Shown: one piece after another, positions 1 through 11,899 of the stretch
Numbering within the stretch: position 1 is the stretch's first letter
Layout of the letters: each line of letters begins with the position of its first letter
Source: Micropterix aruncella
Lineage: Eukaryota > Arthropoda > Insecta > Lepidoptera > Micropterigidae
Reading direction: 5' to 3'
Assembly (NCBI GenBank): GCA_944548615.1
Contig: OX155962.1
Span: 2,879,298 to 2,943,297 of the forward strand
DNA length: 64,000 bases
Translations under genes and position numbers: made by a program
The notes under the pieces: generated by a model
Told to the model about the DNA's origin: nothing
Seen by the model: only the letters and a program-made list of their open reading frames with translations
Database searches by the model: none

Positions 1-469
1 GAAACCCACAAAGCGTACTTGATACGTCAAATTGTTCCTACGATTCTAAATACAAAAAAGGTCATAAATGGGTCTATATTGTAAAATAAAATTCTTATAT
101 ATTGTAACAAGTATTGTTATTAAGAAATCCAATAAAAAAACCCAACTCTTTTTACCTACTTTTTGAATAATAACCCAAAGGTAGGGCGGTTTAGCTAACG
201 CACGCTCTTAAAATTTTACGATCCCAACCTGGGGGCGATTACCCACAAAGGGGTTAATAGGATTTTCTGAGGGGTAACGATAAATACAAGGATTGAATCA
301 TCGTTCAGTCACAAAACAATATTAATATCAAAATCATCTACCTAATCACTATAGTACGGCCAATATCAACGTGCACTTGGAGTCATAAATCATTAGGCCG
401 GACCTCTCGCTCACACTCGCTGTCTTTCGCTCGCACTATAGGGATGCGTGTTTTAAAAATAATAATAGC

Positions 470-600
470 AGTATCGATGGATTATCGATGTATCGATGGA
501 ATATCGATGGATTATGATGGATCGATGGTTGGATCGATAAAGATGACAAGAGATATCGATGGATATTATAGATTATGATGAAAATTTTCGATGGGTTTAT
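470..600. repeat. ATCGATGG-type minisatellite
   Basis: Irregular tandem copies of ATCGATGG and GGATTATCGATG over about 125 bp, drifting towards the right end. Confidence 0.8.
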
Positions 601-637
601 TTGTAATAATTGGGTTAGTTAGTTTTAAACTCATTTA

Positions 638-892
638 TTAAGAAAATTTTTCATAAATACTCCACAAATTGACGCCGTCAGCTCTTGAGGTTTGATGAGG
701 ATTGATGACAGAAATTTTTGCTGGGTCTCTTTTAAGTTCGTCAAAAAATGTCAAAACGTTATGGATAAGACACCGAGTTTGTATGTTAATATCGCCCTTC
801 AACTTTAGTAATTCCACGTTACAAAATAATGTCTCCATTGATGGTTGTAAATCCTCCTTAGTTGCACTTTTAGAAATTGTACTGCACCGCAC
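638..892 (-). other. Unassigned 84-codon open frame inside the inverted-repeat element
   Basis: An open frame on the minus strand with a fairly protein-like composition (LPSMETLF-type and ADGVNLWSIYEKFS segments) at the side where a transposase tail might sit. I do not recognise it. It may be a decayed element protein or chance. Confidence 0.2.
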
Positions 893-1374
893 TGCTCGAC
901 AGACAAACTCTAACTGACTGCCGGCAAACTACAATTGATTACAGAGCTACATTTAATTAGTAGACAATGACACAAATGCTTGAATTTGGTCGTTAAATAT
1001 TTTGCAATCGCTACTTTTATCTATCAGAATATTTCAATTCATCAGTTATGTATTTCGCAACACTGTAATGTATTGGCTTAGTCATTATTGATTTCTCTTG
1101 AATTCCCTTTATTCCCTGAAAGCTCATTATAATGATAGTGATGAAAGCGACACGAAGAATTTCAATTTTAATGCCATTTAAAATACCAAATCAAGAAACT
1201 CCACATTAAAAAAAAAGGTTAAAAAAACGATTTCTATAAAAAAATCCCGATGTATTTTTGTACGACATTCTAAATAATAAATATTTTTCATTTTGTTCGG
1301 CAACATTATAGGGAATTAAATAATGTAAGAAGTATAAATGTAAGCAATGATACAATGTCTACGCAACTACACAT

Positions 1375-1415
1375 AAGTTTTTAAGAATATAAATTATTTG
1401 ATTTGATTTGAGTAA
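1375..1415 (+). repeat. LINE-type 3' tail with ATTTG repeats
   Basis: ATAAATTATTTGATTTGATTTGA resembles the GATTTGATTTG tails at the ends of the LINE copies near 45,220 (plus) and 57,775 (minus), so a short 3' fragment of that family probably lies here. Confidence 0.45.
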
Positions 1416-2115
1416 ATTATCGATAAGCAACGTCGACTTGTTGGACATCCTTACGCGCGTCGTCCGGCCTAATGCTTTATGACTTCAGGTGCACATTGAT
1501 ATTGGCCCTACAATAGTCATTAAGGATTAGGCAATGCTTGGGTGCTAAGATCCTATTTGGTGGATGCAGGAATTTCCAGACACTGATATTGAAGCCTACG
1601 TACAATTCCTTGGATTTCGCGAATATAACACACTGAAAATAGATTTCGAAAAAACACAATTACAACATTTTGGATAGTACAACAACAACTACAGATTTTG
1701 AAAACACACAACTAGCAACTTTTTGGCACTCTTTTACGGTCCATTCTGCTCGTTTATGAAATCAGCTCCCTCACTTATCAGGCATGCACCTTCATTGCAC
1801 ACTTTCGAAATGTTGTTGGAGAAACATTTATTTCCTCACAGCCACTAACCAAATACCTCATCCTGTCCTCTCCTTTATCATTCCCTGGGCAAGCTTAGCA
1901 TTTATTGACATATATTTCTATAAGTTTTTTTAAATTTAACTTTATTACTTTTGTGTGTATTGTACGGTGACAATTTAGAATTAGTTTATCAAATGGTTTC
2001 CTGTAAGATATCGCTCTAGCGGTAAGTCCGCCATTTGTGCATACATTTTCCTTTTTTATAAAACCAGTGTAATATTCATTAAGTAATATGTTTATAGCAC
2101 AATAAAGTTACTCTA

Positions 2116-5100
2116 GGGGAAGGGGTGGTAGATTCGGCCATGGGGTAGATTCATCTTTCGTATCCTACACAGCCCTAGTTTGTATATACCGCCAAATTTT
2201 TGCGTAGTTATGTTGGTAATGCATCATTCCTGATGGTGGGAACTGTCACAAGCGGTCGCAGTAGCGGGTTTATTTATCAATAAATGATTAAAAGTTTCTG
2301 CTATAAAAGGTAAGTTTTTTGTCTGTCGTAGAAGTTCATAATTTGTAATTTTGTGAAGCATATTAAGTATGATAAAAATGCACAGCATGCAGCACTAATT
2401 CATAAATGATGTCAATATGAAAGCTAACCTAAAATGCTGACCATGTTTTACTTTTTTATTTAAATCTGTTGGAATCTCATGCGGGGAAGATTCGGCATAA
2501 GCGGCTGGGGTACTTTCATCCAGCGGACGAAGGTACCCCATCAATGGAATAAAAGAAAAATTTTATTTCTATGGTAACGTATTATTTTATTTGTTCAGAT
2601 GCCACGTACATATGTATGCAAAACCAACCGCAGGGACATCAATGAGAATAATATGAAAGAAGCGATTCGTAATTCTTTACGAAAAGTTGTCAGTGTTCAT
2701 GAAGCTGCAAGGCGGTATGGAGTTAAAAGATCTACATTGCAGTCGAGAATAAAGACCTTGCTAAAGAAAAAAACAATAGATGAAGTCTTATCTACTATTG
2801 ACAGAGATTCTGGGAATGAAAGCAGTGATGAAGAGAAAAAATATAGGAGTAAATACACTGTTAAACAAGTTTTTACAATTTCTCAAGAAAGGGAACTTGT
2901 GGAATATATCAAGAAATCATCCAATCTGAATTACGGGTTGTCATATCAACAAGTGCGAAAATTGGCCTATGAATTTGCACAAATATTACCAGATTGCGTA
3001 ACACCAACCAATTGGAGAGCAAGTCAGTTGGCAGGTAAGTTATTATATTTTTGTTTTTATCGATAATGATACCTAATTACCATATGGATTTAAATTGCAG
3101 GAATTGAATGGCTGAAAGGCTTCATGTTAAGAAATCAACAATTGTCTCTAAGAAAACCTGAGAGTACCAGCCTGAATAGAGCCATGGCATTCAATAAAGA
3201 CAGATTGGAGGAATTTTTTTCCAACTACGTCAAAGTCTTGGAAAAGCATAAATTCAAACCAGAGCAAATATATAACTTGGACGAGACTGGGATACAAACA
3301 GTAATGAAACCAGTAAAAGTTGTCTCCACACGTGGGAAAAAACAAGTTGGGCAGGTAGCTTCAGCTGAACGTGGAGAATTAGTCACCTTTGTTGGTATAA
3401 TCAGCGCCATTGGGGGAACAATTCCACCTGTTTTTGTTTATCCTCGCATTAGAAATGTGAATGACTTTTTGGATGGTGCTCCTATTTCCAGTATCGCATT
3501 AGGAAACAAATCGGGTTGGATGACATCGGAGTTATTTATATCAGTTCTCAAACACATAGTTGAACACACCAATTGTTCAACTGAGAAGAAAATATTGTTG
3601 TTGATCGACAATCACGAATCACACACATCATTTGGAGCAATCCAGTATTGCAGAAGCAATGGTATAGTGCTGTTATCCTTCCCCCCACATACCACACATC
3701 GTCTTCAACCCCTAGACATTGCAGTGTACGGGCCTTTTAAAGCTTGCCTAAATGTCGCTTTCAATGATTACATGCTCACACAGCCTGCCAAAATGATAAC
3801 CATTAGGCAAATAGCTCAACTTGCCAGTAGAGCCTTTGATAATGCATTCAGCAAAAAAAACATAATAAGTGGTTTTGAAACACCAGGCATTTGGCCCCTT
3901 AATAGGCTGGCATTTGACGACAATGATTTCATGCCCAGCACAGTCACTGACAATTCCAACGTTGAAGACAACAGTTTAACTACTGAAGTGGAACCTGTTG
4001 CTATTCCTTCAACTTCCAGACAGGACAGCATAGAAGAAACAAACCAAACCACCCCACCTCCAACTACTAGCTATGATCATGATGATGTTAATACCAGTGT
4101 GGAAGCAGCAGAACCCCAGACAGAGATAGCCCTTTCATTTTCAAAAGATAAGGAGCCCATTGTAATTGAAACCCCTTCTGTTTCTCAAAGGACCAAACTT
4201 AAGATCAAAGTTTCAAGATCACTAGAAGAATTGAGACCGTACCCAAAAGGAGCTGGAAAAAAGAAGAGGAACAGAAAAATTCCATCAAAATCTTATGTAT
4301 ACACAGATACCCCGGTAATGAAGATGAAGGAAAATATTGAAATAGAGAAAAGGAGAAAAGAAGAACTAAAAAGAAATAAAGGAACAATAAAAAAGCTGTT
4401 CCCAATTAAACCGGTTCCAAAGAAAATCTTGAATGAAAGCTCAAGTGATTCAGACAGGTCAATGAAACTTGTCGACACCTCTGATGGTGAAGAGTTTTTG
4501 TCCAGCTCGGATGAATTACCTTTGCCTACCAACTTGCCTAATTGCAATGATTTTTGTGTTGGTGATTGTGTAATGGTCAAGTTCGCCACTAAGGCAACCA
4601 TTTGCTATTATATAGGGCACATTTTGAAAAACACAGGTTGCCAAGAATATGAAATAAACTTCTTGAGGCGAAAAAACAAATCTAACACATTTATGCATCC
4701 TCAGGTAGAAGACATCAGCATTGTGAAGAAAACAGATATCATTGCAGTTTTGTCACAAGCAAGCAAACTGTCAACAGCCAGGACATCTTCCCTGTACATT
4801 TTTAATTACAATTTTGAAGGACTTAATGTCCGTTAGATCTAAGATTTTTTCTGCTATACTTTTTTCTCAATACTTTTTCTTTGTTTTTTTATCGTTTCTT
4901 GTATTTTGTATTTTCATGAGTTCACTTTTGTTCAATAAAAACATTTGATTTACCTTTGTATGTTACTTATTATAACTAGATGAATGTACCCCACCCTATA
5001 GCCAAAACTACCCCACTGGTGGGGTACAATCGCCCATTTGCAAGCTTTTTTTAAAAATTAAATTCGAAAAAAAGTGTTAACGTAAGAGAGTTGTTACTTG

Positions 5101-5220
5101 CGGAAAACATAGATAAAAGTGCAGATTAACTTTTGCATATACCAGTTTTTAAATTGGTGGCTGATTTTGAAAATTACGTGCATTATTTGCATAAGTAGCC
5201 GAATGTACCACCCTCTCCCC
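2116..5220 (+). mobile_element. Intact pogo-like DNA transposon
   Basis: A 3105-bp element bounded by TA dinucleotides (2114-2115 and 5221-5222). The ends are inverted repeats of about 25 bp: left begins GGGGAAGGGGTGGTAGATTC, right (reverse complement) begins GGGGAGAGGGTGGTACATTC. Inside each end are more GGGGTAnATTC-like blocks on both strands, probably transposase binding sites. It carries one spliced transposase gene. Known: TA target duplication and a DDE_1 transposase are typical of the pogo/Tigger branch of Tc1/mariner. Confidence 0.92.
2599..4836 (+). CDS. Pogo-like transposase, two exons
   Basis: Exons 2599-3034 and 3101-4836, joined by a 66-bp GT-AG intron (GTAAGT...TTGCAG), give 723 residues. 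Seen: N-terminal helix-turn-helix of Psq type (VSVHEAARRYGVKRSTLQSR, about 33-55), a CENP-B-like segment, then the DDE_1 core: YNLDETG, LLIDNHESHTS and THRLQPLDIAVYGPFK, giving the three catalytic Asp. A lysine-rich C-terminal half follows, with short basic runs (KKKRNRK) that could be nuclear signals. Function: cut-and-paste transposase acting in the nucleus on the element's own ends. The frame is complete, so the element may be active. The start follows TTTGTTCAG, which could be an acceptor for an upstream noncoding exon. Confidence 0.9.
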
Positions 5221-5222
5221 TA

Positions 5223-6020
5223 TTCTATAAATTGACTTTGATCGTTCTTTCACGTAGGGCACGAGCCATAGATTAAGAGCCGAATGCCCCGGTTTTAAAT
5301 ACACTATGTTAGGGATTTTGGTGGCGTTAGCACTTGTCTTTAATTAGGAGTGCCCCTCCCGCAGGCTTCAGTATCACGTAAGCCGTCGGAGTAGGCGCAC
5401 TCGTTTCGTCCGGGTGAGCAAAACTTTTCAGCGGCGAAACTTTGACAGACGTCGAAATCATATTGGTAAGTAATTTCTGTTGAATGTTTTAATTACTGAT
5501 TGCGGTTTCATTGAACTTTGTTTTTCTTTGCATGCATTGGAGTTTAAATTACACTGTTTATCGCGTTTTATTGTTGAATAGTTTTTATTTAATTTGAAAA
5601 TAAAAAAGGCAACTACCCGTATCAAAAAGGATAGTCGCCCTTTTTGATACATGCATTAGATTTCCTCAGATCTTTTTTATAAATGGCTGACTGAACATTT
5701 TATTCCACGCAAGCCGCCAGGAAAGGTATAATTACTGATTTTTGATGGTCATTTATCGCAATTAAGTTCTGTCAATATGCTAGAGGGAGTTAATAGGCCC
5801 TTGCTGAGTTGGCCACGAAGACCCATTCTGTTCAGGGTTGGTCACACTCACGGGTCTACACCTATCCAACGGCCTCCATGCATGAAGTGCGAGCCCATGG
5901 GTAGGATTCTGGCCTTATGATTAGTTTCCCCTGGGAATCGACCTTCTGGCGCTCCTGGACGGTCTGCGCACCGTGCGGCATAAGCCAATCGATTGCGTAC
6001 TCTGACTAACATATTGAGAT
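5223..6020. other. Unassigned stretch left of the foldback
   Basis: Holds a GC-richer block (5330-5465) ending in a donor-like GTAAGT and a short hairpin at 5618-5652 (GTATCAAAAAGG arms). From 5858 on it is similar, in the same direction, to 31,860-31,990 and so belongs to the foldback repeat family. No gene seen. Confidence 0.5.
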
Positions 6021-6816
6021 GTCAACCACAACGGGCGAACCCGTCACCGCAGGACGTTTTAACGATTAATCGTTCTATCGACCGTGCAGTGAGCGTAGAA
6101 GACTTTGGACATTACAAATCCGACGTCTAGCTACGCCACAACCCGCAAGAGACCAACGCCTTTACCGCGAGATATAATAGCCAGTAATGTTACCTGGCGG
6201 GCCGACACTCGCGCCCTTGCTTCCAATTGTGACCAGATTTCTCCGGTCTCTCGATTGGTTCCGAGTTCGAGGTCGCTTGCGCGGTCCTCTCCCTTACGAA
6301 GCGGTGAAACGGTGTACACCGAATCTATCGCGGACCAAGGCGTCCTTTGCCCGACTCTGAACCCTGAACTCTGACTAACAGTCGGGGGAGTCTGGAAGCA
6401 GTACTGTTTCCTATAGAGCGGGGGTGTTGCGGACCTTACGGCGACTGCTCTTGAAACGACCATCGGCTACCCGATCCTGGGTGAACAGCCGGGCAAAGGA
6501 TGCCGTGGTCCGCGATAGATTCGGTATACACCGTTTCACCGCTTCGTAAGGGAGAGGACCGCGCAAGCGACCTCGAACTCGTAACCAATCGAGAGACTGG
6601 AGTAATCTGGTCGCAATTGGAAGTAAGGGCGTGAGTGTAAGCCCGCTGGGTAGCATTCCTGGCTATCTCGCGGTTAAGGCGTTGGCCTCTTACGGGCTTG
6701 TGGCGGAGCTTGATGGTGGACTGTTTTTGTCCAAGTCTTCTGCGCTCACTTCAGGGAGACAGAACGACTAATCGTTAAAACTTCCTGAGGTGACGGGCTC
6801 GCCCTCTGTAGTTGAC
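6021..6816. repeat. Large imperfect foldback, arms about 330 bp
   Basis: Arm 6021-6353 is the inverted copy of arm 6490-6816 with scattered mismatches, around a loop of about 136 bp. Shared blocks include CCGCGATAGATTCGGT and AACGATTAATCGTT-like ends. The right arm and loop resemble, in the same direction, 32,070-32,420. The arms look like two copies of one repeat segment placed head to head. No coding capacity is recognised; open frames here are shadows. Confidence 0.85.
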
Positions 6817-7090
6817 AACTCTAGTTCTAGTTGTCAATATGCTCGAAACTGCTCGGAATAATGATGTGGTAATACTTTGTTTACCTAGTCACACTACTTC
6901 TGATTTGCAACCATTAGACACATCAGTAATTGTACCGTTTAAAAAATATTACTATGCTGAGACGCACAATTTCATGCGCACCAATCCACAAAAGTATTTT
7001 AACGTTAGGCTACTATCCGCTACAGTATGCGACTATACCTTTTTTGAGAGGTCAAGTAAAACAGGATCTAATCCAAAGAAATATTATTAA
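6812..7090 (+). pseudogene. Fragment of a pogo-like transposase
   Basis: The frame reads MLETARNNDVVILCLPSHTT then LQPLDTSVIVPFK, which matches the end of the DDE_1 core (PPHTTHRLQPLDIAVYGPFK in the intact element at 2.6-4.8 kb). Only this core end is present, right after the foldback arm. It is not a copy of the intact element; the wording differs at most places, so it is another family member. Confidence 0.75.
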
Positions 7091-7245
7091 TGTTTACAAA
7101 AATAGGCTACTATAAAAGATCAAAGACCTTTATTTTAATATACATGTTGCATTATTCTTAGTAAGTACATATTTTTAAACTATCCGGCTCTTAATCTAAC
7201 ACTTCGTATGTAATTATACCTTTGATTTTGATTATTTAATGTGTA

Positions 7246-7760
7246 TTATAGGGCGGTTTTTAGGATCAATGTAATACTCTCAGATGGCGCAAAAGTATAT
7301 TGTCCAGTCTCCATAATGAATGAATCACACGGCAGCAAGAGAGACCGCTTAAAAGCCTTAAACGTCGCTCTTGTATAAATAATATTCACCTTGCGGTCCG
7401 CTCTTCTATGAGTGTTTGGGCGCGAAAACGAGCTGACGCATGACGTTTCGAATGATCGCTTTTTGAACGTTTGTTTTTTTGTGTTGCTTTGTTTTGCGAT
7501 GGCTGTGTGCGGTGTTCGTGCGGGAGCGACGGAACGGGTGTTTAATGTGGCGTTTTTGTGTTTAACTTTGGTGGCTGTCAGCAATTCGCAGCGTGAGTTA
7601 TTTTTTTAATTTGAAACCTTCGTCTTAATATAAGTACATTTATACTTATATTTGCGTAACGCTATGGACCGCCGACTTAGGAGGTCTAGCTCCCCCTTCA
7701 CTCCTTCTCCCCCTCCTCGATTCGACACTTTGAAAACTATAAAATATTGTAAAATGCCGA
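7246..7760. other. Unassigned stretch
   Basis: No gene recognised. Open frames are present on both strands with low-complexity composition. Pyrimidine-rich tract at 7690-7720. Confidence 0.3.
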
Positions 7761-8012
7761 TTGGAGATTCCTCGGAATTTAGAAATAGATTCGTTCCGTA
7801 ATGCCAGACAGCACCTAACAAAAACCGCAACTAGAGCGGACATTCACTCTCACCATACACTCGATAATTCCCTTTTATGCTTGCCCCAAACAAGACTGGC
7901 AAAAGTACAGAATAGCTACTTATACCTTAGCATTAAATTCTACAATTTACTCCCTAGCACTATCAAACAACTGGAGGACAAACAATTAAAAAAAAGCATT
8001 AGGAGATGCTGA
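7761..8012 (+). pseudogene. LINE reverse transcriptase C-terminal fragment
   Basis: The frame holds LPQTRLAKVQNSYLYLSIKFYNLLPSTIKQL, split here as LPQTRLAKVQNSYLYL then KFYNLLPSTIKQL. This is the pattern at the very end of ORF2 in CR1/jockey-type LINEs (compare KFYNLLP with LFNALPSS at 60.8 kb and APKLYNSLSED at 25.2 kb). Only the C-terminal end remains, so it is a 5'-truncated copy. Confidence 0.65.
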
Positions 8013-8098
8013 TAGGCCACCCTTTCTATAATCTGACCGAATTCGAGGGCCATGACTTTGAATTTCACGAAGTCCACGAAGAAACGCAATCGAGCCCA

Positions 8099-8402
8099 TT
8101 GGGCCCGATTGCGTTTCTTTGTGAACTAAAACTAAAATGAGTTCAAGGGAACAAGACACAGCAATACGTTAGAGCGGAATATGTAACGAACGATCGTCGA
8201 TAAATACTACCTGCCGAACTTATACTCGCCCGAATAAATTCGAGTATATTTCGTGCGATGTAAGATTTGACCTTGGCGGGCAATTTTAATGCGAAAAAGT
8301 GACAACCGGTCATCTCACACTCCGCTCTAGCGTATTGCCCTGTCTCGTTCACACGGACAAATTTTCGATTTTAGTTCACGAAGAAACGCAATCGAGCCCA
8401 CT
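8099..8402. mobile_element. MITE with long terminal inverted repeats
   Basis: Ends 8100-8138 and 8364-8402 are inverted copies (GGGCCCGATTGCGTTTCTT against the reverse of AAGAAACGCAATCGAGCCCA). Pairing continues inside (ACAGCAATACGTTAGAGCGGA, 8158-8178, against 8321-8343). No protein. A further inverted copy of the tip sits just outside at 8065-8098. Confidence 0.8.
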
Positions 8403-9190
8403 GTCAGTTTATGGTAAAGCCTCGGAGCTAGAAATATATAATGTCTTTGTCCGTACGTCGTGTTCATTTTTAACTCCGGTTGTCTGTATCGATTTCTAGT
8501 CTCATGTCCGTGATCCCGAAGTTTAAAAGACGCAGTTATGTCATTCCTCTGGAAATACACCAAGACCGCTCTTATGTATAGCTGTCGAATATCTATTACT
8601 TTGAAGTCTATGAATAATTGGTCGGATGGGAAACGGATCTTCAAATTGTTAAATAGGTACTCCAAAAAATATCCATGGCGAAAAAAGGTAACACAAGAAA
8701 GGCAAAAGTCTCTTTAGTCCTCAGCGTGTTCTTGCATGGCATTTATTTTAAGTGTATTTGAGTTTTAAAATTCGGGGGGGAGGGGGGGTGAAGGGTCTTT
8801 TTAAAATATTCGGCAGCCATATGGGTAACCTACACCAATTACCTACCTAACCCAATAAAACGTCTAATAATCCAGTAAAGGCCTTGAGGAAAACGGGAGT
8901 TCCCAAATAATATGCTTAGATGTTATTATTATTGTTTTATATTCAGTAGCGTAACTGTTTTAAACATACGGTTTGTCATTGGATAGCAATTATTATTGAA
9001 GATCTCAAGTGATTAGAAGTATTTAAAAGCGTAGTCAGAGTCTGCAGATGTTGATCTTATCTTTTAACATTGTCGTATTTGTTTGTTCCAGAGGAATTCA
9101 CGTAATGTTGGTGTGTTTTTTTTGGAATTTTCATATCAAAACAATATAAACAGGTTGATAAATAGGATAATAACAAATATACCACGTTAC
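8403..9190. other. Unassigned stretch
   Basis: No gene seen. A G-rich run (GGGGGGAGGGGGGG) lies at 8776-8790. The rest is AT-rich intergenic sequence. Confidence 0.3.
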
Positions 9191-9198
9191 TTTTGTAG

Positions 9199-9300
9199 CA
9201 CTCGATATTTTGGCGAAGTTGCAATCGCCGTTGTCCAGGGTAGACTCAGGATAAACAACGGCGATTGTAATATCGCCGAAACATCGGGTGCTACACAAAC
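9199..9300. repeat. Pair of inverted hairpin-bearing arms
   Basis: GTAGCACTCGATATTTTGGC... at about 9197 and its inverted copy ending ...ATCGGGTGCTAC at about 9294 form arms of about 43 bp. Each arm can itself fold (GGCGAT-TGTAAT-ATCGCC) and is followed by GAAAC on one strand. Confidence 0.7.
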
Positions 9301-9309
9301 TTCACGCGA

Positions 9310-10060
9310 TAAATTCGTTTTTATCCTATTTATAATGTCAAACAACCGTGATAGTCTTCGATTTCGTAATCCAGTATTGTTTCAAAAATTCAATAGATCC
9401 CTGCAGTGTTTTAGATGTATTGCTTTATTATCATTTGAATCAAACACACTGGTGTCCTTGTTGCTGCCGGTACTATCCAGACTACGGCCACTTTAAAATT
9501 ACACATCTCTGTCTTCGCAATATCAACGATTATATAGCGTATTAAATTGCTGAAGGACTTACAACGAGATGGAAACCAGTATTTTACTACGAAACGCAAC
9601 TCGTAGATGGCACTAATAAACTAACTTTTGTGGTATAACATTACAGTTGCGTAACATTAGATGGCGCTCTGAACGGTATAAAATACGGATAAAATAATAT
9701 AAAATATTTATAAATATAATTTATAAAATAATAAAATCTAAATATTTTAATATTATTTACAAAAGGATGTCAGTTGTTGATTTGGTATACAGGTTTCAAT
9801 ACGTAATAATTATGCACTTTAATGTTCAGATAGACTTACTATTTTATCCTAAGTAAAAAAAAGCGATAAGTTACACTTATAATTGAAAGTTATTATTTTA
9901 TCACTGGTTTAATTATCGGATGATTATAATCAATCAGTCCGTTACAAAAATCCATTAGTTATCATCGTTTTTATAGATGGCCAAATAAATTGCTATTTAT
10001 TTTTCTTTATTTATATATTTATTTAGGAAATAATTACTATAAAACATTGTTTTTGCTTAT
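9310..10060. other. Unassigned AT-rich stretch
   Basis: AT-rich sequence with many TTTATAAAATATT-like words (9670-9760). No gene recognised; open frames are chance. Confidence 0.3.
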
Positions 10061-10062
10061 AA

Positions 10063-10240
10063 AAATAACAGGAACCGAATGGCAAAACCTTAACCTTTTG
10101 CTTATTTGATTCTGTCACCCAACTGGGACTAGCCCGTTCTAGGATGGACAATACTCTAATTTTTCAATAAATTATGTAAAAGTTTTATTAAAATGCTCGT
10201 AAAACTAAATTGCTCTAAAATAAGATCCTCAAAAATAAAA
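10063..10240 (+). repeat. Dispersed repeat A, copy 1
   Basis: Inverted copy of 31,595-31,770 over about 175 bp, including CAACTGGGACTAGCCCGTTCTA and the TAAAAGTTTTATTAAAATG block. No coding capacity. Confidence 0.75.
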
Positions 10241-11899
10241 CAATCAAATATAGCGAGACAATCAGATGATTTCCATAAAACTAAAGTAAAGAGTAAGATA
10301 AATCTATAATAAAAAAATAAAAAGTCAATAAGTAATATTTAATATATGTTAAGAAATATGAAATTAATATAAAATAAAGTACAATTCATTGTCAAAACAA
10401 TATAACAACAAAATGAATTGGTAATTAGTTGAATGTTAAAATATAATCAACATACATACTACTTAAAAATATATTAATAATTTGGTAATAATGTGTGCAC
10501 CTAAGTTTTATTAAACTATAATTTCTAACATTTAATGTATGGTTAGTCTGTCATGACTCAAGAACGTCAGTGCTATCAGCGCCACCTGCGTTTCGCCGTC
10601 TCGGAAGGGATGCCAAATCGTTCTGTTGGTTTGCACAATTTAATAATAATATGTAGGTAATAACAATAATGTAATGTTCACAGTTATGATTTAGCGTTGC
10701 CAGTTCTTTAAAAATATGCCATATTATGTTTTTATTCGTTTCATCATAAAAATTCAAAAACCCGTTTTTTTAGTTAGACTGGTTCATTATTAAGCGTGCG
10801 ATATACAATTAATTTGGCGTCAAAGCATCTATAATCTTGTAAAGTCTATGAAATGAATCTTATGAAATGGCGCGAAATGCGGCCATCTTTACAAATGGCG
10901 GTCAACGCGCGGTCAGTCCAAGCCGCGAACGCAATGGATGCCAAGGGCACGGGCGCTTCGTTCGATTGTCAATGTCGACCGCTTTAAAATGGCGATGCTA
11001 TCGACGAGGATAAAATCATTTTTAAAAACGATTATTTGCGGTCCGCTCTGCGATCAATCCGCCATAATGGATATAATTGTAATTGAATATGACGGCCGGG
11101 AAAATGCATGGCTTTTGCGAAAACGGATGTGTGTAACTAGCCATCCTACTGAAATTATTTGTTTTGTCACATCCGGCTCGAAGGACCATAGACACGGTGA
11201 TATTTGGGATCGATGTCTTATCGACACAAAACAAGCCCATGAACCTAGTTATTTTTGTTCTGGCAAAAGTCCTCCTGTCCTCCTTTCTTCCTACTGTCTT
11301 CTTATATACATTTTATTAAATCTACCTCGAAATAAAATATGTTACGACATCTTGCCCTATAATATGGTTAATTGACCTTAGTAGATAGAAAAATAAAAAA
11401 GTTTTATGACAATTTTAAAAGAAATAAATATTTTTTTATTATGTATTTTTTTGCTAGACAAATATTTATTATTAATTATATTCAAGTAAGTACTTATTAT
11501 ATACGTATTACAACTAATTATTCTTTATTATTACTTAAATATTCTTTTAAAGTATTATGGTCTACTGGAAGTTTCATTCTAACCTAATTTAGTTCCGAAA
11601 TTTTCATTGCAAGTTATTTAAGTAGTGTAATAAATTCATAAGAATAAAAAAAGTTATTTAAAAATCAGTAATATTTTGTTGTGAGTAATCATTGAACACC
11701 TTTTACTATTTATTTCGCTAAATTAATATTCTACATAGGTACTTCTCTTTGTAATCGGCCTACCGGGTTTATTCCTGACGGCTGCGAAGAGAAAGAACGA
11801 AAAAAAAGAAACTGTCAAATGATGACACGCTTTGCGTAGCACGACGATTTATATTGAAGGCGCTGCTTTCTCCTTATATGAGAGCAAGGGTTTGCGCCA
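10241..11899. other. Unassigned stretch upstream of the protease gene
   Basis: Mostly AT-rich. A GC-richer patch at 10,860-11,000 is full of ATGGCG words (AATGGCGCGAAATGCGGCCA), and an open frame at 10,938-11,375 crosses it. I find no domain there; it could be a noncoding first exon or chance. Confidence 0.3.

Larger units (their letters stand above)
348..1517. mobile_element. Inverted-repeat element, about 1.17 kb
   Basis: The ends 348-403 and 1462-1517 are inverted copies of each other, about 56 bp with a few mismatches (GGCCAATATCAAxGTGCACxT and AGGCCGGAC blocks). A DNA transposon or composite element fits. It holds an ATCGATGG-type minisatellite (about 470-560), an unassigned open frame on the minus strand (638-892) and a LINE-like tail near 1380-1412. 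No transposase is recognised. Confidence 0.6.

Noticed and set aside
6105..6656. Open frames across the foldback
   Set aside because: Frames on both strands mirror each other because of the inverted arms; no protein family recognised.
10938..11375. 145-codon open frame as a host gene
   Set aside because: No known domain, no splice context, and it crosses a CpG-rich patch followed by AT-rich intergenic DNA; likely chance.
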